Below are positions 63,866-64,000 of a stretch of 64,000 bases of DNA, one piece after another. A model generated the notes under the pieces. The model was not told where the DNA came from and searched no databases. It was given only the letters and a program-made list of their open reading frames with translations. The position numbers were made by a program, and so were the translations under genes. Source of the DNA: Malachius bipustulatus (Eukaryota; Arthropoda; Insecta; Coleoptera; Melyridae); the NCBI GenBank assembly GCA_910589415.1, contig OU342630.1, positions 84,936,186 to 85,000,185 of the forward strand, given 5' to 3'. Numbering within the stretch: position 1 is the stretch's first letter; each line of letters starts with the position of its first letter.

Positions 63866-64000
63866 ATACTATCGCTACTTATTATCCAATGATCACAAAA
63901 TTGCTGTTGCAACTGCTCGCGAGCTTGTACACTGAAATGTGGAGGAGCACCATCTTGTTGGAACCAAAAAATTACACTCCTCTGATTTAGTGGTACAACT
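63866..64000 (-). pseudogene. mariner-like transposase fragment, runs off the window
   Basis: Minus strand reads 'FWFQQDGAPPHFSVQAREQL', the second catalytic block of the same mariner type as the copies at 29.5 and 52 kb. The rest lies beyond 64000. Confidence 0.7.

Noticed and set aside
20366..64000. CRISPR array or prokaryotic mobile island
   Set aside because: No regularly spaced short repeats, no bacterial genes; introns and eukaryotic transposons throughout.

Overview
This window looks like AT-rich eukaryotic DNA from an arthropod, most likely an insect. The evidence is the mix of BEL/Pao, Ty3/gypsy, Jockey-like LINE, mariner, PIF/Harbinger, Merlin, hAT and CACTA-like relics, short introns of about 50-85 bp inside transposase genes, and many short inverted-repeat elements with TA target duplications. 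I see no bacterial operons, no rRNA, no CRISPR array and no convincing complete host gene. Only two small candidate host exons stand out: a start-codon exon on + at 20309-20365 and a possible terminal exon on - at 59770-59864.

Layout. 1-10.8 kb is mostly non-coding and holds MITEs and fold-back elements (778-1182, 6772-6881, 8663-10032 with a second element nested in it), a 5S-like SINE (about 5933-6165) and a degenerate tandem repeat (8090-8530). 10.84-12.32 kb is a 5'-truncated LINE on +. 12971-19856 is a complete BEL/Pao retrotransposon on - with two 353-bp LTRs that I read as identical, a 5-bp target duplication and one open 1824-codon gag-pol frame. 20.1-20.4 kb holds the candidate host exon.

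From 22 kb to the right edge the DNA is a dense, nested transposon graveyard. Its dominant component is one group of IS630/Tc1/mariner-type DDE transposases whose second D and E are separated by 82-83 residues (a DD82E-like, 'Sailor'-type signature). I count about a dozen copies of several diverged lineages. Three are close copies: A (24129-25569, truncated), B (31933-34640, two nonsense codons) and C (43614-46315, intact 460-codon gene, perfect inverted repeats, TA duplication). Between them lie fragments of Harbinger transposase, BESS-motif proteins, mariner, Merlin, hAT, a CACTA-like transposase end, a tandem array of DUF4806-like exons, and an internally rearranged gypsy element (56384-59526).

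The most striking large-scale feature is orientation. Essentially every coding relic from 13 kb to 64 kb, across at least eight superfamilies, is on the minus strand; the exceptions are one inverted piece inside the gypsy element and a small SINE. This is what a uni-strand piRNA cluster, or a very long intron of a plus-strand gene starting near 20.3 kb, would look like. Both ideas are inference and testable with RNA data. No metabolic pathway is encoded: the coding sequences are transposition proteins (integrases/transposases, reverse transcriptase, RNase H, protease, Gag and DNA-binding accessory proteins).
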